A stretch of 57,958 nt of DNA. It comes from an uncultured beta proteobacterium. GTDB lineage: Bacteria > Pseudomonadota > Gammaproteobacteria > Burkholderiales > Burkholderiaceae_C. The position numbers and the translations under genes are program-made. The DNA is taken from assembly GCA_903920695.1 (NCBI GenBank), contig CAIXNB010000113.1:1-57958 (forward strand), written 5' to 3'. The notes under the pieces are model-generated. The model had not been told where the DNA came from. It did no database searches and saw nothing but the letters and a program-made list of their open reading frames with translations. Below are positions 34,275 through 46,183 of the stretch, piece by piece; within the stretch, counting starts at the first letter, position 1; each line of letters starts with the position of its first letter.

Positions 34275-35191
34275 TTCTTGGAGCCCTTCTTGGGCGTGCC
34301 GGGCGCGGCCTCTACCGTGGGCCGCAGCGCGACCGGGCTGGTCAGGGGTTTGAGCACCATCACGTGCCCGACGCCAGTGACCAGGGCCAACGGCACGCAG
34401 CTGATGCGCGCGAAGGCGGAATCGACCCGGCGCTCAACCTTTTGCACCCGGGCCACCGGCAGACCTGGCGGGTAGACGCCGTCAACGCCACTGGTGGTCA
34501 GCAGATCGCCAACCTGCACGTCGGCATTGGTGGCCATGAAGCGCAGTTCCAGTGCACTGGCGCGCGGGACCGGGTCGCCAAAGGCCACGCCGCGCTCACC
34601 GGTGCGGGTGTTGAGCACCGGAATGGCCTGGTCGCGGTCGGTGACCAGGGTCACTTCGCTGAGCATTGGGTAGACCCGGGTCACTTGCCCGAGCACGCCG
34701 GTTTCGTCCAGCACCGGGGAGCCGGCCACGATGCCTTCGAGTGCACCGCGGTCGATGATGACTTTGCGCGTGTAGGGATCGGCTGCGTCGTACAGCACCT
34801 GCGCCGCTTGCGAGGGTGTCGTTACACGCTCGCGCAGCGTGAGCAGTTGGCGCAAGCGCGAGTTTTCCAGCGTGAGTTGCTCCACCTGATTGGCGCGCAG
34901 GGACTGCAGGTCGAGTTTGCGCCGCGCCGCTTCTTCGTTCGCCTGGGAGGTTTTCAGTGTTTCGAAATACTGGGCAGCGCCTTGGGTCCAGAGTACTGGG
35001 CGCATGACCAGCCACTGCACCGGATACAGCACGATGGCGACGGCGCTGCGCAGTGGCTTGGCGAGCTCAAAGCGCGCGTCGGCGACCATCAGAAACAGTG
35101 CCAGTGCGCTGAACAGCATCAGCTTGGACAGGGCCGATGGCCCCTGTCGGAAGAAAGGGGGTGGCGTACCATCCAGCGTACCCAGTGGCAT
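34271..35191 (-). CDS. mreC: Rod shape-determining protein MreC
   Basis: 306 residues: N-terminal membrane helix near residues 22-40, coiled coil (about 65-110), then the beta-barrel domain with GSPVLDETGVLGQV, the usual MreC pattern. It links MreB to PBP2 in the periplasm. Starts 16 bp after mreB. The C-terminal Lys/Ser tail is short. Confidence 0.96.
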   Translation of the reverse strand: MPLGTLDGTPPPFFRQGPSALSKLMLFSALALFLMVADARFELAKPLRSAVAIVLYPVQWLVMRPVLWTQGAAQYFETLKTSQANEEAARRKLDLQSLRANQVEQLTLENSRLRQLLTLRERVTTPSQAAQVLYDAADPYTRKVIIDRGALEGIVAGSPVLDETGVLGQVTRVYPMLSEVTLVTDRDQAIPVLNTRTGERGVAFGDPVPRASALELRFMATNADVQVGDLLTTSGVDGVYPPGLPVARVQKVERRVDSAFARISCVPLALVTGVGHVMVLKPLTSPVALRPTVEAAPGTPKKGSKK

Positions 35192-35206
35192 CGCTGTACC
35201 CGAGGA

Positions 35207-36748
<1,542 letters not shown>

Positions 36749-36752
<4 letters not shown>

Positions 36753-38224
36753 ACAACAATTCTGCATTGCATGAGCTCGGCGTGGCCGCCCTGGCGCGCC
36801 AACTGCGCGAGCGCAAGGTCTCGGCCCTTGAGTCCGCCCAGCACTTCCTGGCGCGCATGCGCGCCCACTCGGAGCTGGGCGCTTTTCTCGACATCAACGA
36901 AGACGTGACACTGGCGCAGGCACGCGCGGCCGACCAGGCGCTGGCAACCGGCAATGCCGACGCGACCCTGCTCGGCGTGCCGATGGCACACAAGGACATC
37001 TTCGTCACCAAGGACTTCGTTTCGACGGCCGGTTCAAAGATGTTGGCGGGTTATCGCTCGCCGTTTGACGCCACCGTTGTGGCCAAACTCGCGGCGCAGG
37101 GTGTGGTGACGCTGGGCAAGCTCAATTGCGACGAATTTGCCATGGGCTCGGCCAACGAAAACTCGGCTTTCGGCAAGGTCAGCAACCCGTGGGACCGCAG
37201 TCGCACACCGGGCGGTTCGTCTGGCGGCAGCGCGGCGGCCGTTGCTGCCGGTCTGGTGCCGGCAGCCACCGGCACCGATACCGGCGGATCGATCCGCCAG
37301 CCAGCGTCGTTCTGTGGCATCACGGGCATCAAACCCACTTACGGTCGCGCTTCACGTTATGGCATGGTGGCTTTTGCCTCCAGCCTGGACCAGGCCGGGC
37401 CGTTGGCGCGCAGTGCTGAAGATTGCGCCTTGCTGCTGTCGGCCATGTGCGGGCCCGATCTGGACCGGGATTCGACCTCGCTCGATGTGCCGGCTGAAGA
37501 TTTCACGCGCTCACTCGGTGCTTCGGTGGCCGGACTGAAGATCGGCGTGCCGCAGGAGTTCTTTGGCGAAGGTTTGTCGAGCGATGTGCGCAGTGCTGTC
37601 GATGCTGCGCTGAAGGAATACGAGAAGTTGGGCGCAACGCTGGTGCCGATTTCGCTGCCGCGCACCGAACTCTCGATTCCGGTTTACTACATCATCGCCC
37701 CGGCTGAAGCCTCAAGCAACCTGAGCCGTTTCGATGGCGTCAAGTTCGGCCACCGGGCCAAGGACTACGTTGACCTGATCGACATGTACAAGAAGACGCG
37801 CGCCGAGGGTTTTGGCGACGAAGTGAAGCGCCGCATCATGATCGGTGCCTATGTGCTGTCGCATGGCTACTATGACGCTTACTACCTGCAGGCGCAGAAG
37901 ATCCGGCGCATGATCGCCGACGACTTCGCGCAAGCCTTCAGACAGTGCGACGTGATCGCGGGGCCGGTGGCGCCGACCGTGGCCTGGAAGCTCGGCGACA
38001 AGAGCGAGGACCCGGTGGCGAACTACTTGGCCGACATCTTCACCTTGCCGGCCTCACTCGCCGGTCTGCCGGGCATGAGTCTACCGGTTGGCTTCGGTGC
38101 GAATCAGATGCCGGTTGGCATGCAGTTGATTGGCAATTACCTGCAGGAATCGACGCTGCTCAATGTTGCGCATCAATTTCAGCAGGCCACCGACTGGCAC
38201 GCCAAGCGGCCGCTGGGATTTTGA
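36749..38224 (+). CDS. gatA: Asp-tRNA(Asn)/Glu-tRNA(Gln) amidotransferase subunit A
   Basis: 491 residues of the amidase signature family. The catalytic Lys is in MAHKDIF near residue 76; [14 protein letters not shown] and [11 protein letters not shown] carry the cis-Ser/Ser pair of the triad. It releases ammonia from glutamine for GatB. Typical length. Confidence 0.98.
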
Positions 38225-38226
38225 AT

Positions 38227-39687
38227 ATGAATACAAACACATCCAAGTCATTGCTGGTGCAGGGTTACGAAGTCGTGATCGGCTTCGAGACCCACGCCCA
38301 GTTGTCTACACAATCAAAGATCTTCAGCCGTGCCGCCACGGCCTTTGGCGCCGAGCCCAACACGCAGGCCTGCGCCGTTGACCTGGCGCTGCCGGGCACG
38401 CTGCCAGTGATGAACATCGGCGCGGTCGAGCGCGCGATTCAGTTCGCGCTGGCGATTGGCGCCCACATCGCGCCGCGCAGCATCTTTGCGCGCAAGAATT
38501 ACTTCTACCCGGATCTGCCCAAGGGCTATCAGATCAGCCAGTTTGAGATTCCGGTGGTGCAGGGCGGCGATGTTGTGTTCTTTCTCGGTGATGAGAAGAA
38601 ATCGGTACGCCTGGTGCGCGCGCACCTGGAAGAAGACGCCGGCAAGTCGCTGCACGAAGACTACATCGGGCAGACCGGCATCGATCTGAACCGCGCCGGC
38701 ACGCCTTTGCTTGAGATCGTCACCGAGCCCGACATGCGCTCCAGCGCCGAGGCCGTCGCCTATGCCAAGGAGTTGCACAAGATTGTGACCTGGATCGGCA
38801 TCTGCGACGGCAATATGCAGGAGGGGAGTTTTCGCTGCGACGCCAATGTCTCGGTGCGCAAGCCGGGGCAAACGCTGGGCACGCGGCGCGAGATCAAGAA
38901 CCTTAACAGTTTCAAGTTCATGCAGCAGGCGATCGACTACGAGGTGCGCTGGCAGATCGGGCAAATCGAGGATGGTCATGTGATCGAGCAGGCGACGGTG
39001 CTGTTCAACCCCGATACCGGCGAGACGCGCGCCATGCGTAGCAAGGAAGACGCGGCCGACTACCGCTATTTCCCGGACCCGGATCTACCGCCGCTGGTGA
39101 TTGCGGACGAATGGGTGCAACGCGTGCGCGCCGCCATGACCGAGTTGCCGCGCGTGATGGCGCAGCGTTTTGTCAGCGTGCACGGACTCTCCGAGTACGA
39201 CGCCACGGCCCTGACCCAGAGCCGTGCGATGGCCGCCTATTTCGAAGCCGCGACGCAGGCCTGTGCTCAGCCCAAGCTGGCCGGCAACTGGATCATGGGT
39301 GAAGTCTCGCGCCGCCTCAATGCGGGTGAGATTGACATCACGCAGTCGCCGGTAAGCGCGGCGCAACTGGCGCAATTGATCCGGCGCATTGCCGACGGCA
39401 CGATTTCCAACAATGCGGCCAAACAGGTGTTCGATGCCCTGTGGAGTGGCACGGACGGCGACGTCGATGCCCTGATCGAGGCTATGGGTCTGCGCCAGAT
39501 GAACGACAGCGGCGAGCTGGAAAAGATTGTCGATGCCGTGCTGGCCGCGAACCCGAAGAACGTCGAGCAGTACCGGGCCGGCAACAGCAAAGCGCTCAAC
39601 GCGCTGGTAGGGCAGATCATGAAGGGCAGCCAGGGCAAGGCCAATCCGCAGCAAGTCAATGACCTGCTGCGTCAGAAGCTCGGTTGA
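38227..39687 (+). CDS. gatB: Asp-tRNA(Asn)/Glu-tRNA(Gln) amidotransferase subunit B
   Basis: 486 residues from ATG 38227-38229, two bases after the gatA stop. The N-terminal [13 protein letters not shown] is the canonical GatB start, followed by the kinase-like domain and a C-terminal YqeY-like tail. It phosphorylates and transamidates the aminoacyl-tRNA. The 3' end overlaps the convergent downstream gene by 16 bp. Confidence 0.98.
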   Translation: MNTNTSKSLLVQGYEVVIGFETHAQLSTQSKIFSRAATAFGAEPNTQACAVDLALPGTLPVMNIGAVERAIQFALAIGAHIAPRSIFARKNYFYPDLPKGYQISQFEIPVVQGGDVVFFLGDEKKSVRLVRAHLEEDAGKSLHEDYIGQTGIDLNRAGTPLLEIVTEPDMRSSAEAVAYAKELHKIVTWIGICDGNMQEGSFRCDANVSVRKPGQTLGTRREIKNLNSFKFMQQAIDYEVRWQIGQIEDGHVIEQATVLFNPDTGETRAMRSKEDAADYRYFPDPDLPPLVIADEWVQRVRAAMTELPRVMAQRFVSVHGLSEYDATALTQSRAMAAYFEAATQACAQPKLAGNWIMGEVSRRLNAGEIDITQSPVSAAQLAQLIRRIADGTISNNAAKQVFDALWSGTDGDVDALIEAMGLRQMNDSGELEKIVDAVLAANPKNVEQYRAGNSKALNALVGQIMKGSQGKANPQQVNDLLRQKLG

Positions 39688-40391
39688 TCAGGCTTAGCGT
39701 GTGTCTTTGGCGCGGCAGGTGCAGCTGCCTGCTGCGCCCAGAGTTGTTTCAGGCGCGCCAGTTCCTCGTCAAAGCGCGCGTTTACGCGTTTGATTTCGGC
39801 GTCCTGGTCGGCGATGAATCGAACCTGGATGGCAATGCTTTGACCCACTTCTTCGAGCGCGCGGCGCACCGGTGGCGGTGCCTTGGCGGGGTTCTTCTTG
39901 TAGAACTCCATCTCCTCAAGCAGGGGCACGCGCTGGCGTGCCAGTTCTTCAGAGCGGTGCAGTGCCGCCTGCTTGACGACGTCAATCTGCGCCAGGGCGC
40001 CTGCGCGTTCTTTGTCGTGCACGCTCTTGTTCGGATAGCGCACCAGCAGCGCGCGGTCGCGCCGTTTTTCTTCATTCAGGCGCGCCTGCTCTTCCTGTTG
40101 TGTCCGCTCCTTGGCTTCGAGCTCAACGCGCTCCTGCGCAGTCAGCGTCGGGCCGACGCGGGCCTTGATGGTGCCACTCGGATTGAGCATTTTTTGCTCG
40201 CGGTCGTTGCACTCGGGGATTAGACGATCCGATGTCAGGTTGCGGCCCTTGGCGTCAACGCAGGTGTAGATGCCCTGGGTCGTTGGCGCTTGCGCCTGCG
40301 CCAGCGCCAGTGCCGGCAGGCACAGCAGCAGTGCGCCATGCAACAGGGCTGCACCTGGCAAGGCGGCGCGGCCGGCAGTCAATTTCAGCAT
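39672..40391 (-). CDS. DUF4124-like secreted coiled-coil protein
   Basis: 239 residues. Signal peptide ends ALALAQA; then [21 protein letters not shown], split here as [11 protein letters not shown] and [10 protein letters not shown], a DUF4124-like domain with two Cys. A long charged coiled coil fills residues 85-215. No enzyme motif. Its start overlaps the pyrE stop by seven bases (ATGCTGA), so it is coupled to pyrE. Role unknown. Confidence 0.85.
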   Translation of the reverse strand: MLKLTAGRAALPGAALLHGALLLCLPALALAQAQAPTTQGIYTCVDAKGRNLTSDRLIPECNDREQKMLNPSGTIKARVGPTLTAQERVELEAKERTQQEEQARLNEEKRRDRALLVRYPNKSVHDKERAGALAQIDVVKQAALHRSEELARQRVPLLEEMEFYKKNPAKAPPPVRRALEEVGQSIAIQVRFIADQDAEIKRVNARFDEELARLKQLWAQQAAAPAAPKTHAKPDQPSF

Positions 40392-41104
40392 GTTTCACTT
40401 TCTTCGACACCATAGCGTTGCCGGTAGGCCAATACACGCTCGTAGTCGGCTGTCAGGCCGTCCGCACGGTGCAGTTCCAGATACTGCATCAAATCGCCCA
40501 GCTTGGCTACGGCACAAACCTGGAGTCCGAGTTGTTTGCGCACGTAGCCGACGGCACTGTGCGGCACATCCTGGCCGTTCTCCGTTGCTTTCTCCTGCCG
40601 GTCGAGCGCGATGATGACGGCATGCGCGCGCGCGCCAGCGGCCTCAATGATCGCAATCGATTCGCGTGCGGCGGTGCCGGCTGACATCACGTCATCGACG
40701 ATTAGCACCCGGCCGCGCAGTGCTGCGCCGACCAGCGTGCCGCCTTCGCCGTGGTCCTTGGCTTCCTTGCGGTTGTAGGCAAAAGGGACGTTACGCCCGG
40801 CGCGCGCCAGTTCCACGGCCAGTGCGGCGCCGAGGGGAATGCCTTTGTAGGCCGGGCCGAAGATCATGTCGAATTCGATGCCGCTGGTGAGCAGACGCTG
40901 CGCATAGAATTGCGCCAGTCGGCCGAGCTTGGCGCCGTCGTCAAACAGGCCGGCGTTGAAGAAATACGGACTGATGCGGCCCGCCTTGGTTTTGAATTCA
41001 CCGAAACGCAGCGCACCGCAATCCAGCACAAACTGCAAAAATTCCTGGGCCAACGCATCCTGCGCGAGGGCGGCGGTGGATTTTGTGGCGACACACTCTG
41101 ACAT
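40385..41104 (-). CDS. pyrE: Orotate phosphoribosyltransferase
   Basis: 239 residues from ATG 41102-41104. PRPP-binding motif VLIVDDVMSAGTA is present, with the flexible-loop KEAKDHGEGG containing the catalytic Lys. Converts orotate and PRPP to OMP in pyrimidine synthesis. The start candidate overlaps that of the divergent exonuclease gene. Confidence 0.97.
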   Translation of the reverse strand: MSECVATKSTAALAQDALAQEFLQFVLDCGALRFGEFKTKAGRISPYFFNAGLFDDGAKLGRLAQFYAQRLLTSGIEFDMIFGPAYKGIPLGAALAVELARAGRNVPFAYNRKEAKDHGEGGTLVGAALRGRVLIVDDVMSAGTAARESIAIIEAAGARAHAVIIALDRQEKATENGQDVPHSAVGYVRKQLGLQVCAVAKLGDLMQYLELHRADGLTADYERVLAYRQRYGVEESETC

Positions 41105-41114
41105 GGGGACTTCC

Positions 41115-41906
41115 TTGTTCAAATTAAGCAGTATCAACCTCAACGGTATCCGCTCGGCCACGACCAAGGGCCTCGAACCCTGGTTGCACAGCATCAAGCC
41201 CGATTGTATTTGCGTGCAGGAGATCAAGGCGCAGGCTACCGATGTAGAAGGCCGCTTCGAGGCACTGGCGGGGTTGCAGGGATATTTTCATTTTGCCGAG
41301 AAGAAAGGCTATTCAGGCGTTGGCGTTTACACGCGGCACGAGCCCAGCGATGTGCGGGTTGGCTACGGCTCGTCCGAGTTCGACGCTGAGGGGCGCTACG
41401 TGGAATTGCGCTTTGATACGCCGGGCAACAAGCGCTCCCTCATCAGTTGCTATTTTCCAAGCGGCTCATCGGGGGAAGAGCGCCAGCAGGCCAAGTTCCG
41501 CTTCCTCGACGAGTTCTTTCCGCATCTGGCGCAGCTCAAGACCGAGCGCGAGTTCATCCTGTGTGGTGACGTCAACATCGCGCACCAGGAAATTGATTTG
41601 AAAAACTGGCGCAGCAACCGCAAGAACTCCGGTTTCCTGCCCGAAGAGCGCGCCTGGATGAGCAAACTGCTGAGCGAGGCCGGCCTGGTCGATGTCTACC
41701 GGCGTTTGCATCCCGCAGCCACCGATGAAGCCTACACCTGGTGGAGCAATCGCGGCCAGGCCTACGCCAAGAACGTTGGTTGGCGCCTCGATTACCACTT
41801 GGCGACGCCGCAACTGGCTGCGGGTGCGCATGCGGTGGAGATCTACAAGGGCGAGAAGTTTTCGGACCATGCGCCCATCACGATTGAGTACGACTTCAAA
41901 CCGTGA
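41115..41906 (+). CDS. xthA: Exodeoxyribonuclease III
   Basis: 263 residues if TTG 41115-41117 is the start, giving MFKLSSINLNGIRSA, the normal family N-terminus; GGGG lies six bases upstream. ATG 41103-41105 would add four residues and overlap the pyrE start codon. Motifs VQEIKAQ, CGDVNIAHQEID, RLDYHLA and FSDHAPI carry the metal-binding and catalytic residues of AP endonucleases. Repairs abasic sites. Confidence 0.95.
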   Translation: MFKLSSINLNGIRSATTKGLEPWLHSIKPDCICVQEIKAQATDVEGRFEALAGLQGYFHFAEKKGYSGVGVYTRHEPSDVRVGYGSSEFDAEGRYVELRFDTPGNKRSLISCYFPSGSSGEERQQAKFRFLDEFFPHLAQLKTEREFILCGDVNIAHQEIDLKNWRSNRKNSGFLPEERAWMSKLLSEAGLVDVYRRLHPAATDEAYTWWSNRGQAYAKNVGWRLDYHLATPQLAAGAHAVEIYKGEKFSDHAPITIEYDFKP

Positions 41907-41975
41907 GTGCAGGCATCAAAATACGGTCGCAGTGGCGCTCGGTCAATTCCGGTTTTGGGGTTGATTGGATACAGG

Positions 41976-42419
41976 TTATTTGTCGCTCGTCAAAATCTCT
42001 ACTCCGGTTACCCGAGAGAAGTCACGATCATGCGTCACAAAAGCAGCAGCACCGATATCCAAGGCCGTGGCCAACTGAATCGCGTCTGGCAGTTTCAACC
42101 GGTATTGGGCACGCAATTGCGCTGCCAAAGCCGCAATCGGCGTTGAGACCGGAATCACGCGGTAGAGCGACAGGGATTTTTCGTAGCGCTTGGCCAACGC
42201 AGTCTGTCCCGCTTTGAATGGCCCTGTCAAAACTTCTGCCAGTGTGATAGTTGATAGCGCAATCACCAAATCACTGCTTGCCGCGGCTTCAAACAGGCCC
42301 ACAAATTGATCGGCAAATTGTGGGTGTGATTCAAGCACGTAAATGAAGGGCGCCGTATCAACCATCACCGTGGCACCCTGTGGCAGGCCCGCCCAGAGGC
42401 GCGGAGCTTTGCTTTTCAT
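41976..42419 (-). CDS. PIN-domain toxin (VapC-like)
   Basis: 147 residues. Conserved acidic residues of the PIN RNase fold are present: Asp in VDTAPFIYVLE near residue 21, Glu in TLAEVLTG, Asp in KLPDAIQLATA, and Asp in THDRDF. It starts directly after the antitoxin stop. Such toxins cleave RNA when the antitoxin is lost. Confidence 0.9.
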   Translation of the reverse strand: MKSKAPRLWAGLPQGATVMVDTAPFIYVLESHPQFADQFVGLFEAAASSDLVIALSTITLAEVLTGPFKAGQTALAKRYEKSLSLYRVIPVSTPIAALAAQLRAQYRLKLPDAIQLATALDIGAAAFVTHDRDFSRVTGVEILTSDK

Positions 42420-42683
42420 TTAGCGCCACTCGTCACGCAAGTCGGACACCGTCTGACCAACATCGGCACCCCAAAGTCCTCGCCCCGTGCCGCGTAATGC
42501 CAATAACCCGGACGCCAAATCAGCCTCTGCGCGTGATCGTTGAACATCTTTAAGGGGCACGATGGCTGCATATGGTTTCCCATGCTTGGTAATGATGCAA
42601 CGCATACCCGCATGGGCATCGGCAATGATGCTCGGCAATTGAATACGCGCTTGTTCTAACCCATAACTGGTATTGGTAGACAT
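42420..42683 (-). CDS. Phd/YefM-type antitoxin
   Basis: 87 residues from ATG 42681-42683. The N-terminal pattern QLPSIIADAHAG..CIITKHGKP.A.IVP is that of Phd/YefM antitoxins, DNA-binding at the N-terminus and toxin-neutralising at the C-terminus. It lies immediately before the PIN gene. Candidate operator at 42702-42723. Confidence 0.88.
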   Translation of the reverse strand: MSTNTSYGLEQARIQLPSIIADAHAGMRCIITKHGKPYAAIVPLKDVQRSRAEADLASGLLALRGTGRGLWGADVGQTVSDLRDEWR

Positions 42684-42701
42684 GATGAACCATATAAAAA
42701 T

Positions 42702-42723
42702 GTACAGACCGTACAGTATACGG
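42702..42723 (-). promoter_or_regulatory. Candidate toxin-antitoxin operator and -10
   Basis: Two GTACAG direct repeats (42702-42707 and 42711-42716) and an overlapping inverted repeat CCGTA-N5-TACGG (42709-42723). A good -10, TATACT on the minus strand (42715-42720), lies inside it, as expected for autorepression. Confidence 0.5.
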
Positions 42724-42769
42724 TGTATTTGGGATTGCGAGCTGACGCCAGTGGTCGCGCAAGGCCGCG

Positions 42770-45700
42770 CTAAACGCGGCAGGTCGGGTCTGCCGCCCAA
42801 GCTGCCAGGATGGCGCGATGCTCGGGAATGTTGTTCAGAAAACTGTGGCGCAGGTTGGCGTCCGTGATCGAAACGGTGGCGACCAGTAATTCGGCATGGG
42901 CTTGGGCCAGCAAGCGGGAGGCGCGCACATCGCCGGCGCGTGCCAGCACCTGATGGCAGGTCAGGCGGATCAGGTGCGGGGCTGCCGTGCCTTCGAGTGC
43001 GCCGCGCTCAGGCAGACGCGCCAGCAGCGCCAGCAGCGCCTGCATAGCGCCTGGGACATCGTTCTGTGCCAGTGCCACCCGGGCCAGGCCGGCGCTGGCG
43101 TCATGTTGCGTCGCGTTGTCGAGCCGCAGCGCCACCGCGCTGGCACGCTCGAAGGCGGCCCGCGCTGCCGCGTAACGCCCCAACGCCAGTTCGGCATGGC
43201 CGAGTGCGCACAGTGCGAGGGCTTCGAAATCGGGGCTTTGCACCTCGACGGCGATGTTCAGCGCCATCTGGGCGTGCGCCAGTGCCAGCGCATCGTCGCC
43301 CTGACGCAGCGCGAGCAGTGACAGATTGGTCAGCGTGTTGGGCTGCGTCGCGTGGTCGCTGATGGCGCGCGCCAGACGCAGGCTGTCTTCGAGCATGCGC
43401 CGGGCCAGCGTGTGTTCGCCCAGTCGCAGCCAGCCATGGCCCAGATTGCCCAGTGCGATGGCCTCGTTACGCCGGTTGCCAAGCTCGCGGTTGATCAAGA
43501 GGTCCTGCTGGTCCATCTCGAGCGAGGCAACTTTGTCGGCCTGCCGGTCGGCGATGACCGACAGCGCATTGAGGAACAGCGCTTCGAGCGCGCGCGCCGC
43601 CAGCGCGCGGGCGGCGTGGAGTCCGTCCTGTGCCAGCGCCTGGCCGCTCGCGGCGTCGCCAAGGTAGCTGTGCGCCAGCGCCAGACGGTGTTGCCCGCGC
43701 AGCCGCAGCAGCGGATCGCCGGCATGTTGCGCCAGCGCGATGGTCTGGTTGGCGGCGTCCTGCATGGCGTGGAAATCCCCGGTTCGCATGGCTATGTTGC
43801 TGCGACGCCAGGCTACTTCGGCGCGGCGGCTGTCATCGTCGAGCGCTTCAGCCAGGGCTTGCAGTGCGTCGATGTCAGCCCGTTGTTCAGGACGTTTGCC
43901 CAGCAGGTCGAGCGTGCGCTCTCGCACATCAAGCAGACGCCAATGCAAGGCTTGCAGCGCGCCGGGATGCAATCCGTCGACGGGCGTGTCGACGAGCAAC
44001 AGCGCCTGGGTCACGTAGCGGTTGACGGTCTCATGGGCGTAACGCGCAGCCGCATGTTCGGCTGCGCGCGTGTAGAACTCGCAGCCGCGCAGCGGGTCGC
44101 CGGCCTGCACGAAATGTTCTGCGGTGGTGCCCAGAAAATCGCGTGCGCGTGCGCCGCTCAGACTGGCGAGCCATTGCGCAGCCCGGCCGTGGTAGGCGCG
44201 CCGGTCCCTTCTGAGCAGGGTGTCGTAGGTAACCTGGTGCAGGATCTGGTTCGCGAAGGCGTATTCCCGTGCGCCTTCGATGTCGCCGTCCAGCGCGGCA
44301 TCAGGGTGCAGCAGCACCAATTCGTGGCGGACCAGCGCCGGTAATGCGGCCGCGGCCCTCGGGTCCAGCGCCAGCAGCGCCTGATCCCAGAACACGATGC
44401 CGATGACGCTGGCCTGTTGCAGTGCCAGGCGCTCGTGCGGCTTGAGCCGGTCCAGTCGCGCCTGCAGCACGCCGGTCAGGGTTGGCGGCACATGGATGCT
44501 TAGCAGCTTGTCAGGGTTCACGTGCCAGTCGTTCGCGCTGGTTACCAGGGCGCCCTCTTCGACCAGCATTTTGACCAGTTCTTCCATGTAGAACGGATTG
44601 CCCTCGGCGCCGCCGGTGATCAACTCGCGCAGCGCCGTGGGAACCGCTGGCAGTTTCTTGAGCAACTCGTTGACCAGTAACCGACTTGAACTCTTGTCGA
44701 GCGGCGCGAGATGGATGAGGCGCATGTCGACCACGCTGGTGGCGTGGGCACCCCACTTGAAGCGGGTCGGGCGCGTCATCGCAAGGATCAGCATCGGTAA
44801 CTCACGGTTAACCTGGGTCATGTAGTTCAGGAAGTCAAGCGAGCCTTCATCGGCGTAGTGCAGGTCATCGAGCAACAGCAGGATCGGCGCACCCTCCCGC
44901 GCAGCGGCGATGCGGAACAGGCACGCTGCTGCGTGAAAGCCGCGATTGCGCAGTTGGCGTCCATCCTGGGCAATGCCTTTGATGTGCGGACTGTCGGCAA
45001 AGTCGAGTCCGATCAAATGGCCGAGCAGGTGTGCATTGGCCTGCGCCAGATCCTCTGTGTTCTGCTCCAGGAACAAAGGCGTCAGACCTTGCTCGATTTT
45101 CTGTCGGGCCGTCTCCATGCTGTCGCTGTCGGCAATCTGCAGCCGCCAGGCCAGGACGTCGCGCAACAGCCCGTAGGCTTGGCTCTGCGTCAGCGGGTTG
45201 GCGCGCCCATGGAATAGCAGGAACGGTTTGAGTTGCGCCTGGGCCCAGCTTTCGAATTCAAAGAGCAGGCGGCTCTTGCCGACGCCGGCATCGCCCAGCA
45301 CCGTCATAACACTCGGCCGGCTTTGGCTGTCGAGGCGCTGGAATGCCGCCTGCAGTTGTTCCAGTTCGCCTTCGCGTCCGATCATGCGCGTCTCGACGCC
45401 CTCGATGCCGCGGCTGGCGCTGCGAAATGTGCGTGGCTTGCGGCGCTGCACCAAGTAGGTCAACAAGGGCGCGGCGACGCCCTTGACTTCGATCGGTGGC
45501 TGCGGCGCGACATCGAACGCGCCGCGCACCTGGCGGTAGGTGTCCTGGCTGATGCGCAAGGCACCGGCCGGTGCGGTCTGCTCCATGCGTGCGGCGACGT
45601 TGACGGCAAAGCCGCGCACGCTGCCTTCGGCATCGATGCCGCCACCGAGCAGCACGCCACCCGTGTGCAGGCCGACACGCACGTCGAATCCACTGCGCTG

Positions 45701-46147
45701 GTAGCGCTGCTTGACCCATTGCCCCTGGCGCTTGCCCTCGTCGAGTAGCGCCAGACCGGCCAACACAGCGCGCTCAGGGTCGTCCTCGCGCACCTCGTCG
45801 CCGCCAAATACCGCCAGCAGACTGTCGCCCGCATAGTTGAGAACTTTGCCGTGGTGTGCCTGCACGATGGCCGTGAAGCGCTCCAGTGCCTGGTCCATGA
45901 TGGCGTGCACATCTTCGGGCTCCAGGTACTGGCTCAGCGTGGTCGATTCCACCACGTCGAGGAACAGGATGGTCACTTGTTTGAGGGCCTGGGCCGCGCC
46001 GGCTGGCGCGTGCGCGCTGGCGCTCAAGCTGGCCAGTCGCTCGCGCAGCGGGCCAAGGGTGGCTTCCAGCAGGGCAGCGCCCAGCACCTGAGCCTGCGCT
46101 TGCAGGGCGGCGATGGCGGCTTCAAGTTGCTGCTGTTCGCTTGACAT
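42770..46147 (-). CDS. Class III cyclase-domain protein with AAA ATPase and TPR region
   Basis: 1125 residues from ATG 46145-46147. Domains in order: coiled N-terminus, adenylate/guanylate cyclase homology domain at about 55-225 (FLDVVEST and AGDSLLAVFG with metal-binding Asp residues), an ATPase at about 255-640 with Walker A GDAGVGKS and Walker B ILLLLDDLHYADEG, and many TPR-like helical repeats to the end. Related multi-domain proteins are presumed signal sensors; cyclic nucleotide output is likely but not certain. 36 bp after the 46927 gene, probably its operon partner. Confidence 0.92.
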   Translation of the reverse strand: MSSEQQQLEAAIAALQAQAQVLGAALLEATLGPLRERLASLSASAHAPAGAAQALKQVTILFLDVVESTTLSQYLEPEDVHAIMDQALERFTAIVQAHHGKVLNYAGDSLLAVFGGDEVREDDPERAVLAGLALLDEGKRQGQWVKQRYQRSGFDVRVGLHTGGVLLGGGIDAEGSVRGFAVNVAARMEQTAPAGALRISQDTYRQVRGAFDVAPQPPIEVKGVAAPLLTYLVQRRKPRTFRSASRGIEGVETRMIGREGELEQLQAAFQRLDSQSRPSVMTVLGDAGVGKSRLLFEFESWAQAQLKPFLLFHGRANPLTQSQAYGLLRDVLAWRLQIADSDSMETARQKIEQGLTPLFLEQNTEDLAQANAHLLGHLIGLDFADSPHIKGIAQDGRQLRNRGFHAAACLFRIAAAREGAPILLLLDDLHYADEGSLDFLNYMTQVNRELPMLILAMTRPTRFKWGAHATSVVDMRLIHLAPLDKSSSRLLVNELLKKLPAVPTALRELITGGAEGNPFYMEELVKMLVEEGALVTSANDWHVNPDKLLSIHVPPTLTGVLQARLDRLKPHERLALQQASVIGIVFWDQALLALDPRAAAALPALVRHELVLLHPDAALDGDIEGAREYAFANQILHQVTYDTLLRRDRRAYHGRAAQWLASLSGARARDFLGTTAEHFVQAGDPLRGCEFYTRAAEHAAARYAHETVNRYVTQALLLVDTPVDGLHPGALQALHWRLLDVRERTLDLLGKRPEQRADIDALQALAEALDDDSRRAEVAWRRSNIAMRTGDFHAMQDAANQTIALAQHAGDPLLRLRGQHRLALAHSYLGDAASGQALAQDGLHAARALAARALEALFLNALSVIADRQADKVASLEMDQQDLLINRELGNRRNEAIALGNLGHGWLRLGEHTLARRMLEDSLRLARAISDHATQPNTLTNLSLLALRQGDDALALAHAQMALNIAVEVQSPDFEALALCALGHAELALGRYAAARAAFERASAVALRLDNATQHDASAGLARVALAQNDVPGAMQALLALLARLPERGALEGTAAPHLIRLTCHQVLARAGDVRASRLLAQAHAELLVATVSITDANLRHSFLNNIPEHRAILAAWAADPTCRV

Positions 46148-46183
46148 GGTGGCATCGCGCGGCAAGGGCTGACCAGGCGAGTA

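Noticed and set aside
42760..42790. Hairpin CCGCG/CGCGG at the end of the cyclase gene as a terminator
   Set aside because: No T run follows on the minus strand, so an intrinsic terminator is not supported.
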